DNA of 64,000 nucleotides from Argentina anserina (lineage: Eukaryota; Streptophyta; Magnoliopsida; Rosales; Rosaceae): the NCBI RefSeq assembly GCF_933775445.1, contig NC_065876.1, forward strand, positions 10,912,001 to 10,976,000, in the 5' to 3' direction. Within the stretch, counting starts at the first letter, position 1; each line of letters starts with the position of its first letter. Shown piece after piece: positions 1-12,067 of the stretch. The translations under genes were made by a program, and so were the position numbers. Below the pieces are notes generated by a model, which was not told where the DNA came from, made no database searches, and was given only the letters and a program-made list of their open reading frames with translations.

Positions 1-1857
1 TACAACTATAAACCTAGACGTGTTTTTTCTTCGTCTTCTTGAAGATCTCTTCATCACCTAACCAGTACTCACATCTCCATACCTATTTGAAAAAATTTCA
101 AGTGAGGTATGTGTTCTTTGTCATTTTAACATTATTATGTTGCTTAATTATTTTTTATTTAATTATTAATTGGCCAATGATCTTTTGAAAATAGAATGAT
201 GTTTATACCCAAAATTTATTCTTATTATTATTTTTTGAGAATACTATACCCGAAACTAGTAAAGAGTATGCTCTAAAAATTATTTTTCATAAATATAAAT
301 ATTGAATATAGTCATATTAAATAATATGATATTTAATAAATTTTTAGCATAAGGGTATTTTGGGTACTTTGGGGGTGTTTATTGAGTAATATATTGAAAC
401 AAAAAATTTAGTTGTTGGTATATTAAGTAAGGAGTGTGTATTAAGAGTTTAATGGAGTTTATACAAAATTTCTCTAGCTAGAAGTCGATATGGATAACAT
501 TAATATATGAAAATTCATCCTTAAGTTTTTTTTTAAACTATTACGCGAAGTCTTATATTAATCAGTCTCGTACGAAACAACATGAACACGTTCCCGCCTT
601 TTTTTAGGGCAACATCAATTGAAACGTGCGAAATAACCAAGAACTTGACTACAGTTCTAATTATAAAAAAAAGAACTATGTAAAACTAGGCCTTAGCCAT
701 TTATATGTTGAGACTCTGCAGTCGACTCATAAATCATCACCAAGGAACCAAATGAGCCGGTTACTAAGGAGAGTGTAATATGTAGGAATACACCATAAAC
801 ATGGAACACTCATGTGCACCACCGAGAGACCATGCGAAAAAACTGAGAAAATTCCAAACAATCTCAAAGATGCAAACCCTAAAATGTAACCCTTGAGGAA
901 CCAAAAAAAAAAACACGGAGTGATAACCCATCTTTAAGTTAGTTTTGATCAATTTCAAGTTATAGGCGTGCTAATTTATTTCCGTGTAACTGTTTAGGTT
1001 TCCAAAAGTAAGAAACTTCTATACTAATTTACTTGTCTAATTTTCAATCAACAATGGATAGAAGACAGAAGGTATACTCATATATCTTTCTCAAAAACAA
1101 AAACAAAACAAAATAGACAGAAGTTATATATCATACTATGTATATTTCAACTCTATCAGCTTTTTTTTATTTCGTCAGACGTACAACTCTATCAGCTCAG
1201 TTTTGTTAATTCAAAGGTGCTAGCTTAATCATATTATCGTATTGGTTGACTGTGAGAGATTTATATGCATGCATTGAAAATTTTATATTAATAAGTTAAT
1301 TTTAAACACAAGTCAATTTGCCAAATGATGAGTGAAGCTTGTAACAAATTGATCCCTAACCACACGACAGCACTATTATATCAATGCATGTTCAACATAT
1401 TGCTTTCCTTAACTCATCATGTTAAGTTATTAAGTCCTCATTAATTGAGTCATATACAAATCAACACAAAGGACATATAGGTCATCGAGGATGAGATTAA
1501 CAGGAACTTAGGAATTCAAAGTCTTTGACTCATTAATTAATTTAGTAAACTTGAAATAACGTATAAGCATTGTTAAGCATGTACAGTCAATAATGATATA
1601 ATCAAGTCGACCAAGAATCAAGCCTTGATATCTTCATGTATAACTTCAGTCGTATCCAGGAGAAGATACTGTCCTTGACTCCTTGATATATAATTTTAGG
1701 CTTTCAGCAATTCATCGATCTATGATTGATTGCGAGTCCGGTAATTGATCTATACATAGTAACTTCTGATCGAAGTCAGTAGGACACGTACAGTAGAATA
1801 TGATATTCGGTGGCTTCGTATCACTGGCTAAAGCACCGGTAATGTTGCTAGCTCTAA
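1..1857. other. AT-rich intergenic stretch, no gene seen
   Basis: No reading frame here shows a recognisable protein. At about 390-480 there is a fragment that resembles one half of the small hairpin element at 7012-7101: a GGAGTGTGTATTAA-type stretch followed by a tail reading AAAATTTCTCT. Nothing else can be supported. Confidence 0.6.
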
Positions 1858-2873
1858 GAGTATCCCAAACAGTTTTTACATAAATTCTCTATCATAAATA
1901 AAGTAGGAAATCACAAAATCTCTATAAAAAAATCACAACTCCAACAGCTCTTTTATAATATTTGTCAAAATTAAATGCATTAATGCATAATTAAATGAAT
2001 TTATAAAATTATTGTATATTTGTTCATAATAGAGAAATGATTTTATTAGTTTAGAGAGTGAATTCTATGGGCAAGTATTAAAATTTAGAGATTTTTTAAT
2101 AAATTATATAAATTTTGAAAATTCTATAAATCTAAAGATTTTCATATTCTCTATTTCCACTTTTTTTATAATAGAGAACGTTTTACATAAGTTGTTGGGG
2201 GTAAAAATTGTTAGAATTGATTGGCTTAGATTTGAGCCATTTGGAATCCCACATTGGAAAAAATGAAGAGTCATCATTGGGTTATAAGGATTGATACCAC
2301 GCACACTAATGTCGAGGCCTTTTGTGGAAAACCCCATACCCGAACTCCACCAGTGGGGGGAGTATCGACATTATTGGACCCGTGTGTGTGAGATTGTTGG
2401 CCGCTTCCGCACAACAATTGGTATCAGAGCCCAAGTTACGTTTGAGACTTTGTGTCTCATACGATCGAATTTGGTGAAGCTCTCATTTGAATTGGGGTCA
2501 CAAGATTTGAACTTAGATTGATGCTTGTGGTCGAGGTAGAACTATTTAGATCGTGAGACAATTAGTGATGACTCGAATCACGCCAAGGTGGAGACTGTTA
2601 GAATTGATTGGCTTAGATTTGAGCCATTTGGAATCTCACATTGGAAAAGATGAAGAGTCATCATTGGGTTATAAGGATTGATACCACGCATACTAATATG
2701 GACATACCCGAACTCCACCGGGTGGCTAAAGTGGGGGGAGTATCGACATTATTGGACCCGTGTGTGTGGGCCGTGTGTGTGGGATTGTTGGCCGCTTCCG
2801 TACAACAAAAATAAGGTGTTTATCTTTTAAAATATAAATTGTTATAATTTTATAAGAGTTATTAGAGATGCTC
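1858..2873. mobile_element. Probable MITE interrupted by a TRIM
   Basis: The left end reads GAGTATCCCAAACAG and the right end, read on the minus strand, GAGCATCTCTAATAACTC, so the ends are roughly inverted. The interior is very AT-rich, and the TRIM at 2209-2807 sits within it with its own 5-bp target duplication, so the TRIM arrived later. No clear target duplication for the outer element was found. GAGCATCTCC-type ends recur at 53888 and 55147 in this window, which supports a family assignment but not a superfamily name. Confidence 0.45.
2209..2807 (+). mobile_element. TRIM (miniature LTR retrotransposon) with intact ends
   Basis: Two direct terminal repeats at 2209-2416 and 2596-2807 both start TGTTAGAATTGATTGG and end in ACAACA. 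A primer-binding site TGGTATCAGAGC, complementary to initiator tRNA-Met, starts two bases after the left LTR (2419-2430). A purine-rich stretch AAGGTGGAGA precedes the right LTR. The element is flanked on both sides by the 5-bp duplication AAAAT (2204-2208 and 2808-2812). The 179-bp interior has no coding capacity, as expected for a TRIM, so transposition would need proteins from another element. The right LTR differs by a deletion in its middle and a short GTGTGTGGGCC duplication, which shows some age. It does not carry 5S rRNA-like boxes, so it is not Cassandra-type. Confidence 0.9.
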
Positions 2874-5800
2874 ATGACCTTGCCAATAATTCCAACATTA
2901 ATTGATCGGGGCAGTCCAATAAGGAGCTGGCTTCTCATGTGTTTAAGCTATGTGATTCCCAGATTATAGAGACCTGAATATGATATGTGACTCGCAAGAA
3001 AATGAGATCGAACTGATCGAGAGTGTTCACAACATACGATTCGATCGTTGAAATTAATCCGTCTATATCTTTTTATCCAACGTTAAGCTCGATCGCCTGG
3101 AGGCAACTATATAACTCTACCTGGCCTGCATCTATCTTGATCTTTTCAAAAATGAGGGAGTTGTATCAGAAAAGCATATATAAGAGAAACACACGTATCT
3201 TTACAGTAACCAATAGATTCACCATTATGAAGTAGACTTTAATTAGGAGTTGTGCAGGGCCCTGGAAGCCAAGTGGCTACGAGGTTTTGAAGTTAAATGG
3301 TGTTGATCGATTACACTGCTGCAAAAGAAGGGTTGTATCGTAGTACTGTAACTAAGGGCCCTTAGTCCTTTACAAAGGTGAAGATATATGCATGAAAAGT
3401 TGAAAACATCGTGAACCCTAAACCCTAAAGCCCTTAGTTCTAACTTAACTAGGGTATAACGCCAGACAAAGAAGTTAATTGGAGTTGATTATACTGATAC
3501 ATATATGCAGTAGTAGGATTATAGCTAGCTATCTAATATTTTAACTTTAAGTCTCAAAATCTCGTTTCATAAATAAGCGAGTGTTATTATAACTTTTTTG
3601 TGGTTGATGATTTTGCATTTCACATTAATAATTGTGTTATTGTGGGCGATGAAAACAACATCCACTGTTAATTATGTCAAAAAAAACATTCACTGTTGAA
3701 AAGAAATGATACAGAATGAGATAAGTGTGAATTTTTCAAAATTAATTCTCAAGGTAGAGGGGGGAAAATATGGAGAGACATATATAAATTGATGCAAGCC
3801 ATACGACGCAGTGACGTCCCAATGGGAAGTTATAATATGTTTGAAGCCAGCAAAACAAAACGAAAACGAATGAATTAGTCATAGGTTTATTGACCCATTA
3901 ATTAATTTATTATGATCGATCACGGGGATGTATATCGATCACGGGGATGTATATCAACGATCACACTTAATTAGTTTCTCAAAAGTTGAGGATTTACCAA
4001 TCTTATCTATACTCTAATAACCAAAAGTGGTTTTGTCAACCAATTTGGCTGTGAAAATACAACAACACCCCTAGATCTTATATTAATTTTGAATAATAAA
4101 TAGACAATCAGGTAAATAAAAAATTAAGCAGTAAAATAAAATAAAAATTTATTTTTCAAATCGGTAACTATTTTATAATCAGAACCACCCATGATCCAGA
4201 TAACCTCTCACTTCTTTTTCTTTAATAATCCCTTATGTTTTTATTCTCATAATTCAAAATATAATTATAAAAAATAATACACATGCAGAGCATGTAAGTA
4301 GGGATAGTGACTATAATTAATTTTGAATAATAACAACGTCAGAAGAATGTATGTGGAGATTACATTTCACCTGATTTTCTACCGTTTGTTGTTAATTTTC
4401 TACTATATTATGGCATTAAAATATTTTCCTATACATATATATTCATTTCTTCAACCTCATAATATGACTCCAATTTTCAGAATCGTTCCATTTAATAATG
4501 TTTCTAACTTTATACATTTTGAGTATTTACTAGGTATGCTCAACGTAGAGATTTTAGTTTTCACGTCTAAATGTCACTCGTAACATAAAGAAACAGTGGT
4601 TCAATTGCCAGCTTAAAATATACAGTAAACTTGAAGCATACAACAAAACAAGGGATTAACGATTTGGAAAAGCGTATATGACGGCGGATAAATCTCTAGC
4701 TACGACGACAAAGCAATGGTCTGGTCTGCCTGACGGTGACGACGGCGGTGCTGTCAGAACATAAGTAAAAGTAACCGCGCGCCGTGGTCGGATCGCTGTT
4801 AGTTGGAACTTGGAACCCGGAGCTTCCTCCACGTACGAGCCATGCCGTGCATGCAGCAAGCTAGGTAGGTCAAAATAGATGCATGCTGGCACTATCATGA
4901 ACGTGTTTCTCATCAGTGTCTCTGGAACTGGTGTTTCAAGCACACGCAGTTTATACATCTTTTTTTTTTAGATAATTTTGGCAAATTATCGAAGGTGTTA
5001 CGATTTCAAAGTGCAGCAATAAACCGACAGTAGAATGGTTCTCTAACATGGTGACAACACTATATTCAAAAATCAAAGGGGTTTAGTCAACCTGAAGCCA
5101 CGAGAATTTGTTTGTTTGAAACTTTGAACAGTCAGATAAAAGAGAAGTCAAAGCTCTGATAAATAATCAAACAAAAAAATAAAAAAATAAAATTGAGTTT
5201 GAACAATAATCGAAAGACGATTGTTCTTGCACAACTTGCATCCTCGAAAACAATATATATCTTTTTTTATTTATGTCGAATATAGCAAGGTCGAATTAAC
5301 CTTTATTTCATTCGTTTAGAAATATTTATACATACAATTCTGAGAATAGATCCCTAGACTACAGAGCTCCAACAGATACGCTCAAGGGTGACCAGTAAAT
5401 TCTGTTTTTGAGGATATACTAGGGTTCTACACACCTTTTATCTTAATAATATTTGAAACAGTTGACTTCACCGCCGGCCAGTTTCTATTTTCCGTGAGCG
5501 TCTGGCATGGAGTTTTCTCCTTCACTTTCACTAGCAACTTCAGTCTTCATACGTCTTCGTGTCATTTAAAAGAAAAACTTCATGCGTATGTGGGAATCTG
5601 CAACCCATGAACAACCTCGATCACCTCTTACCGTTAAATATTTCATATGAAGAGATGATTTGATACACCACATTACCCACAACAAAATATTAATTAAGTA
5701 TCGACAGTTTTGGCAAAGAAGATGCGTCCCCGGCCCTACTATATGGCCACGTTACATTAATATCACGTATATCACAATCTTGTTCATACGATTAGTAGTT

Positions 5801-6577
5801 AATTATGGAATTCATATTCAACTATCATTTGATGTAAATCCAAGAGTTGAAAATAAAATAACTTAATTTTAAAAAGATTTTCTTTATATTTGAATTTACA
5901 TCTAATAGTAATTAAGCATGAATTTCATAGTCAGCTACTGACCATATGAACGAGACTGATATCTTATATATTTGTTCATGACAACTGGTATAATCTATTA
6001 GATTCTTCCGATCCTGTTTCAATTCCATGCCATTTCAGTTCAAGCAATTTATAGGTGGGAAATGGTACTCAGTGGCTCAGTATATGTACTGATGTAATTA
6101 AGCACTCGATCGTCAGAATATGTGGTACATGAGACAGTGAACACTTATATATGGTGCGATCTATAATGATATCTTTGTATTTAATTTTACAGAATAGTTG
6201 CCCATGACTGTCTCTTTCAACAAAAGGTCTTTGATTGTTAGTTCATTTTTAGAAAGTGCTTTCAGAAATCAGTACCTACGCCGAATACCATTTGATCTAG
6301 TGTGGTATAACCTCCCATTTGAAAGAGGGAAGTCGTAAAATTAGTTTTTATCTTCTTTTTAAGTAAAGGAAATTCGATCTACAACTTATAACCTGCACCC
6401 TTAAAGCGGCAACTTCCTACGTACACCACGTACGTAGTAGGATTTGCAGCTTAACGACCCAAATTAGTGATCGAATCAGCAATGAAATTGCCTTCACAGG
6501 GAAACTAACAAATGGAAGCTGATTTTCTCAAACTAAGACGCCAAATAGATCGAAGATGTCTTTGAAGTTTGAATTAA
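2874..6577. other. Intergenic stretch, no gene seen
   Basis: No supported gene. A 20-bp direct repeat containing CACGGGGATGTATAT occurs twice at about 3918-3957. A 100-codon frame on the minus strand at 4656-4958 has no domain I recognise and no gene-like context. The rest is AT-rich unique-looking DNA. Confidence 0.55.
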
Positions 6578-6797
6578 GGCTGTGTTTGGCCTCGAGTTTA
6601 GCCCAGATTATGAGCTTAAATTCTCAAATAATCTGATTAAGGTGTTTGGTAAATCAGCTTATTTCCGAAGTTCACGAACTCTGATGCAACTTTTAGGCAA
6701 ATTATGAAAACTGCAAAATGGATATTTTAGGAACTACTGCTGATTAAATCTGCAAACACATATTTTTTTCAATCTCACCTCGAGGCCAAACTGGGTG
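6578..6797. mobile_element. Tourist-like (PIF/Harbinger) MITE
   Basis: The left end is GGCTGTGTTTGGCCTCGAG and the inverted right end is CACCCAGTTTGGCCTCGAG. The 220-bp element is flanked on both sides by TAA (6575-6577 and 6798-6800). A 3-bp TAA duplication and a GTGTTTGG-type end are the usual marks of PIF/Harbinger MITEs. There is no coding capacity. Confidence 0.8.
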
Positions 6798-7011
6798 TAA
6801 GTCTTCATGGACGTGAAAAATTCTTGATATATAATAACATCAATTGAAATCTTGAAATTCTTCTCAACGAGTAATTATTCTGTGTACCCGGAACACCATG
6901 TAGTATTGTCATTTGGTGTACTCATGTTACTCCATGGTGTGATAAAAATGCACGCATGAAAAAGAAAAATATTATTTAAATATAAATAACTAATAAAAAT
7001 AAGAGAAATTT

Positions 7012-7101
7012 TATATACACTCCACTAACCTTAATTTTATATAAGGAAATTCAAATATAGGGTGTGTATTAAAAGGATAGTGGAGTGTATAAAATTTCTC
7101 T
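7012..7101. mobile_element. 90-bp hairpin MITE
   Basis: The left arm AGAGAAATTTTATATACACT is mirrored by the right arm ending AAAATTTCTCT, with inner arms CTCCACTA and TAGTGGAG. The whole unit can fold as one stem-loop. The superfamily is not clear because the flanks are A/T-rich and give no distinctive duplication. Confidence 0.6.
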
Positions 7102-7840
7102 AAAAACAAACACAATAAAAATAAACCAACAATATTAAAATGGTACGCCACATATTACTAGTTACATATAATAATTTTTCCCTCCTCAACATAGATTATT
7201 TTGCAATTATAAAGCAGAGGATGATACTATTGTCACGACCAATAATATTAATGCATTCGGGCACATGAATTAATTGAAGCTGAACCCATTTTTTCGGAAC
7301 CAGCAAATTAAAACAAGCTAACACTCCACTGCGATTTATGATGACAATTCCATACAACAACATTTTCTGATGAATTCCCAAAATAATTGTAGCATTTGAA
7401 TAGAAATCTGGCACATGGATCGGCACACATTAGGTTTTGATAATATTGTGGAGCTAAGAAGTTGCTAATTTCATATAGCATGTCCTTATCAAGTATGTTT
7501 GTAGTATTATTTCTGTATCTCTAAATTTTTGCGTTATGATCCTCCGGATTCGCTAATTTCTAGTCATATGAATAATGGAAGTAGGGTTGAGCCTAATATC
7601 AGCTAGTTATCACTGATTCCTTTTTTTTTTTTAAATACGATATGATGATATGGTACAAAGTTCTGTTTTCTATTTCCCTTTTTATTTTCGTTTCTCTTTA
7701 CTTTTAGGTATAAGATCCTTCATTCATTTCTTCATAATTGAACTAATGATAATGGGACTCTGGAGAATACAAATTAAAGTTTATCAACACAAAGCTCTTC
7801 ATTATCGAAAGTTCCCACGTATATATATCAGTCCATAGTC

Positions 7841-8192
7841 AGAGTGAAGCTTCACTCTGAAATTTCATAATGAAGTTTCAATTTTGGCACACTTTTCGGT
7901 CAAATTTTTTCAGCATAAGCGATTCAATATTTAGGTATGCTATTCAAGATCATCTCTACAAAATTTCATCCAATTTGACAATGATTTGAGCTTTCAAAAT
8001 TGAAATTTACACGAACGGTTCACGTTGAACAGTTTTAATTCATTTATTGATTTAATCTAATTTCAATACCTTAACGATGTCTGAATTAGATGAAATTTTA
8101 TATAGATGATCTTGAATAGCATACCTAAATATTGAATCGCTTATGTTGAAAAAAATTGACCGAAAAGTGTGCCAAAATTAAAACTTCACTCT
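7841..8192. mobile_element. Long-armed hairpin MITE next to the ERF5-like gene
   Basis: Two arms of roughly 130 bp are inverted copies of each other. Shared blocks include TTGGCACACTTTTCGGTCAA, ATAAGCGATTCAATATTTAG and GGTATGCTATTCAAGATCAT, present in direct form on the left and as reverse complement on the right. The outer ends are AGAGTGAAG and CTTCACTCT. A ~70-bp loop separates the arms. It ends 110 bp beyond the stop codon of the ERF gene at 8303, so it may lie in that gene's 3' untranslated region or terminator zone. Confidence 0.75.
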
Positions 8193-8302
8193 ATCAATCA
8201 CATATATATCAGAACAATAAATACTTTCTTCCTTTTAAAAGAATTTAAAAGTCTATGACAACTCGGGCGATGAATATGAGATTAGTTTTTTTTTTTAATC
8301 TT

Positions 8303-9325
8303 TCATACGACCATAAGCTGTGAAAAACCCATCGGCGGATGGGGAGATAACGGCGACAACGGCGGAACATTGAAAATCCCTTTCACATCCTCATCGGAGT
8401 CAAAAAACGCTGCCGTCCAATTGGACGGTGTCAACGGAATATCCTTTATGTAACTCACGGCCTGCTGATCCGACACCGTTACTTTCTCCTTCTTCACCAC
8501 CACGGATTCCGATTTCACTTCCTCCTCACGACGTCGTTTTCTCTCAACCACGGCCCCTGTCTCACTCCGTTGCGGGTCATGTTTCCCGGCTTCAAGAGGA
8601 AAGTTAAGGATTGCTTTGGAGCCTCGGAGTTTAAACGCCGACCGGTCGTAAGCCTTGGCGGCCTCGATGGCTGTGTCAAAGGTTCCAAGCCAGACCCGGG
8701 AGCCTCTCCGGTTAGGGTCTCTGATCTCCGCTGCGTACTTACCCCACGGTCGTTGTCGGACCCCCCGGTAGTGTTTCTTCTTCTGCTCACTCTGAACCGT
8801 CTTCTGGACCACCTGAGGCTTCTCGGAATTCGAGAACTGGATCCACTCGGTCTTATTCGGCAGAGAGATAGTGAGAGCCGGTTTCCGGGTAGAAGCGATT
8901 TGTCTGGGAGCTGTTTGGTTTAAGATCTGAACCTCCGGTTGGAGATCAAAGAAACTAAAGTTGTTAACTTGAGGCTTGGAGTCAAACTCAAAGGACGTTT
9001 GGGAGGTCAAATCAGCTGGCTTGGGGTTTGTGAGGTTAATCTCTTGAGGCTTGGTTTCGAACTCGAAGAAGTCATTAGGGATTAAATTGTTGGAGGTGAA
9101 GTCGAGGAGTTCATTGTCAAAGTAATCAGAGACTTCGATGGAAGATTGAGAAGTGGACAAGGAACTGGACTGGGATCTGGATAGATCGGAGGATGTGGAG
9201 GATGAGGAGGAGCTTAGCTCATCAGTAGAAGCAAAGCTTCTGCTCATGGGGGAGAACTCGCCGAGAAGATGGTTCTTGATGAAATCCAGGGCAGCCATGT
9301 CTGAGCTGATGAGAGCAGCTTCCAT
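8303..9325 (-). CDS. ERF5: ERF5/ERF6-type AP2/ERF transcription factor (group IX)
   Basis: Intronless 340-aa nuclear transcription factor. One AP2/ERF DNA-binding domain lies at about residues 185-243 ([36 protein letters not shown]), the type that binds GCC boxes. The N-terminus has the hydrophobic block [10 protein letters not shown] found in ERF5/ERF6, followed by a Ser-rich stretch (residues 38-63) and acidic Phe-rich blocks. A basic run ERKRRR (261-266) is a likely nuclear signal. The C-terminus carries PLSPHPP (325-331), known in this family as a MAP-kinase phosphorylation site, and ends SQLMVV much like Arabidopsis ERF5/ERF6. Family members are fast-induced regulators of stress, defence and growth restraint. 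The start is the first ATG after a well-placed TATA box. The symbol means ERF5/6-like, not a proven orthologue. Confidence 0.96.
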   Translation of the reverse strand: MEAALISSDMAALDFIKNHLLGEFSPMSRSFASTDELSSSSSSTSSDLSRSQSSSLSTSQSSIEVSDYFDNELLDFTSNNLIPNDFFEFETKPQEINLTNPKPADLTSQTSFEFDSKPQVNNFSFFDLQPEVQILNQTAPRQIASTRKPALTISLPNKTEWIQFSNSEKPQVVQKTVQSEQKKKHYRGVRQRPWGKYAAEIRDPNRRGSRVWLGTFDTAIEAAKAYDRSAFKLRGSKAILNFPLEAGKHDPQRSETGAVVERKRRREEEVKSESVVVKKEKVTVSDQQAVSYIKDIPLTPSNWTAAFFDSDEDVKGIFNVPPLSPLSPHPPMGFSQLMVV

Positions 9326-9444
9326 TGATGAAGCTAGAGAATAATTTCAAATTTGTTTAAGAGGGAGATTATATTAGAGATGTTGAGACTAAAGAAAGAG
9401 TGGAAAGTTGAGAGTGGAATGGGAATGGAGAAGCGAGAGGCTTC

Positions 9445-9452
9445 TATATATA
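9445..9452 (-). promoter_or_regulatory. TATA box of the ERF5-like gene
   Basis: On the minus strand TATATATAG lies about 120 bp upstream of the start codon, which predicts a transcription start near 9415 and a leader of about 90 bases. A W-box core TTGACC (9478-9483) lies just upstream, in keeping with WRKY-driven induction known for this ERF subgroup. Function is inferred. Confidence 0.6.
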
Positions 9453-9599
9453 CAATCGGTTTTGCAAGGGTTGAGCTTTGACCCAGAAAACAAATTGGAA
9501 ATGAAGACTTTAGTGCCCGGAGTGAGAGAGACGAAGCATCCTATCTTAATTACCTTTCCAATATGGCCCGATCCGGTTCATGCTTCTACGTAAATCAAT

Positions 9600-10201
9600 G
9601 CCAGAGGCTCTTTTACAATATTTGGATGGTGGGGTCCACTAGCAAGTTGTCAGGTATTACATCGACTTTTTGACCCTTTTTTATATGTCGTGTCGTTTTT
9701 ATGGAGGGGAGTGGTGTACTTCCTTCCTGGACGCTTCTATTAAAGCGAAGCTGCTGGTTACAATATTATTTAGGGTTCGTCATGGGAGGATTGGCTCATA
9801 GATTGCACATTTTACTGTTGGCATTTAGTTTATACTGTAATTTTCTGATTCTATGGGTATTAGGCGATTTAGGCCAGTAATTTTGTACGTTAAACTAAGT
9901 AATTAATATGGGTGAAAGAAAATATAAAGTAATAATTAAGATTGTTCTTTTTGCGGTACAAAATAATTAAGTTGATATTAATTAATGACTTCCATTCACA
10001 CACGTATTTTCTTTTTGAAGTTAAAGTAAGAGATTATGCGATATAAGTTAATTGGAAGTACCTTAGCTAGTCCTCAAAGTGACAAATCTACCCAGATTTC
10101 GAATTAGTGAGTGATCATATGATCCTTCATTTTGTTTCTGTTCAAGTTTCGCTCCATTGTTAATCCTCATCTTCTTCTTTATTAACTTGGCGGGAGGATA
10201 T
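9600..10201. other. Upstream region of the ERF5-like gene
   Basis: Distal promoter sequence and intergenic DNA. A second W-box-like TTGACC core occurs at about 9670. No gene or clear element was seen before the CACTA-type MITE. Confidence 0.4.
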
Positions 10202-10404
10202 CACTACAAAAAGTCAAAACACACATTTTATGTGACATTTGATCATGTGGGCATTGTAAAAAATATATCACATATCTGGTTTTCATTATTATATCATAAT
10301 ACAAAAAGCACATTTGTTGTGATATGTGAGATCTTTTTTTTTACAATGCCCACATATTAAAAGACCACATAAAAATGTGTCTTTTGCCATATTTTTTCGT
10401 AGTG
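10202..10404. mobile_element. CACTA-type hairpin MITE
   Basis: The element begins CACTACAAAAA and ends TTTTTTCGTAGTG, the CACTAC terminal motif of CACTA (EnSpm) elements. It is flanked on both sides by TAT (10199-10201 and 10405-10407), the 3-bp duplication expected. Nearly the whole element is self-complementary: TGTGGGCATTGTAAAAAA on the left pairs with TTTTTTACAATGCCCACA on the right, and ATATCACATAT with ATATGTGA. If transcribed it would form a long hairpin, a typical small-RNA source. Confidence 0.85.
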
Positions 10405-12067
10405 TATGTATATGTTGCAATGTGGACAAAAGTATCAAGATTAAATCAAATCTCTAGTCCACTTAACTCCTAAACATGTTCCGTCTCTATGCTAACACAC
10501 CGCTTATCAGGCATATCTCGAGCTAAGCAAAAACAATTTGGATATTCGAATGGTATCTAATTAAGTTAATTAGAGAAGAAAATTAGTGTATGTTTCGATA
10601 CTTTTGGATATATGCTTTGTTAATTGTATTGTAGAGATAATGCCTTTCTCATATCAAACCTAGGTTGCTCGATTCTCACTTTGGATTTGGTCATGTTCAT
10701 TATTGATTTCATGCTTGAGTTTGCAAGCTTCCAGGTTTCGATAGCTTGAGATTCTAGACAAAGCACAAAATACGTGCAAGCAAGCAACGAACTTATTGGT
10801 TCTCTCTTGTCTTTTTTGTTCCAGAAACATTATAGATTTCAACCCCCAAGATTCTTTATTTCAGTTATTTTACTCGTGACTTGAATTCTAGTTTATCGCG
10901 TATTAAATCTTTGTGAACTTCCTACAAACTTTATTTTCATCGCGTGATGTGTGAACAGGATGACCTTCTCATTCTGCTCCTTAATTTTACATTAGCGTTT
11001 CGACACGGTAATCGGATTTTATATTCATCTTACCTCCTTTTGAACATGCATGCTGACTTAACCTGAGTAGTGAAAACTCTCTTACGTAGCTAGTACTCAT
11101 ATATTTTTAATACAAATTAAACGTATGTATTTGTCAAAATGCATAAGAGTAGACAAAGAATACTCTGTACGTTTCTGGGGCGAAGAATTTGATTTCTGGA
11201 GTTGAGTAACTTGTAAGAGTGCTGACTAGTTTAGTTGATAAAGTCTATAATATTGGTACGTTGTTACACTACAGGTACCGAGGTGCGTATGTGGTTGAAA
11301 TATGTCTTTCACATTAATGACGATCAGAAGGTTCTTGCATCAAGTTGTGTTGTGCTTCCTTTTCAAAGCAATCTATTTTTTCAGGATAGAATCATGACAT
11401 TTTCTTCATATGGAGGAAATGAAATTAGGATCAAAAACAACATATATAGCTGTACATGGAGAAAGAAATTGGCTGCTTCAAGAAAAACTGGATAGTGAAA
11501 TACAATTACACAAACGCTCCTACAACTTGCATTCGGATCAACCACCCTTCGAAGTTCGAACACGAACTTGAACAGAGAACCTCTACAACTGATGATGTTG
11601 AGGGTTGCAGGGAGAGAATAGAATTTCATTACTAGAGCTATGAGCCTCTAGAACTACTGATGAAGTAATGATAATTCTTTAGTTTAGTTAGTAATGGACA
11701 ACCGTTTTGCTCATGGAAATGACTGTATTCAATTATTAAACATTTAAGAGATTTTAGTATTACTGAGATAGGGAGGTAGACCAACTTCAATGTATGATAG
11801 CCATTAGACAAATTAAGCAGGAAGAGTTAGTTATACGTACCCTAGCTAGAATTGATCTACATTTAGTCATTTATATGAGCGAAAGATTAATCACCGTTGA
11901 AATCAAGGTGTATCATAACGAGTTTGTCTACATTTACTATACTATTTTCTTTATGATTACTTGGTGTTTGATACAGCTTCATGAAATTGAAGTTATGGAT
12001 CCACATATATCCGCCTGACCGATTTTGTGTCATTATATCGACAAAATCTCCATATATAAACTTAAAC
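10405..12067. other. Intergenic stretch, no gene seen
   Basis: Several short open frames exist but none shows a known domain, codon bias or gene structure. I see no supported element here. Confidence 0.5.

Noticed and set aside
2419..2430. Possible tRNA signature around TGGTATCAGAGC
   Set aside because: It is the primer-binding site of a TRIM; no tRNA fold surrounds it. The same holds for 63718-63729.
2209..2807. Cassandra-type TRIM
   Set aside because: The LTRs lack 5S rRNA internal promoter boxes.
3414..3432. Telomere-like AACCCTAAACCCTAAAG
   Set aside because: Only about two and a half repeats; too short to be an interstitial telomere and likely by chance.
4656..4958. 100-codon minus-strand frame as a gene
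   Set aside because: No recognised domain, no introns or promoter that can be supported, and no neighbouring evidence.
8515..8923. Frames overlapping the ERF5-like gene in other phases and on the other strand
   Set aside because: They are by-products of the GC-rich AP2 coding sequence.
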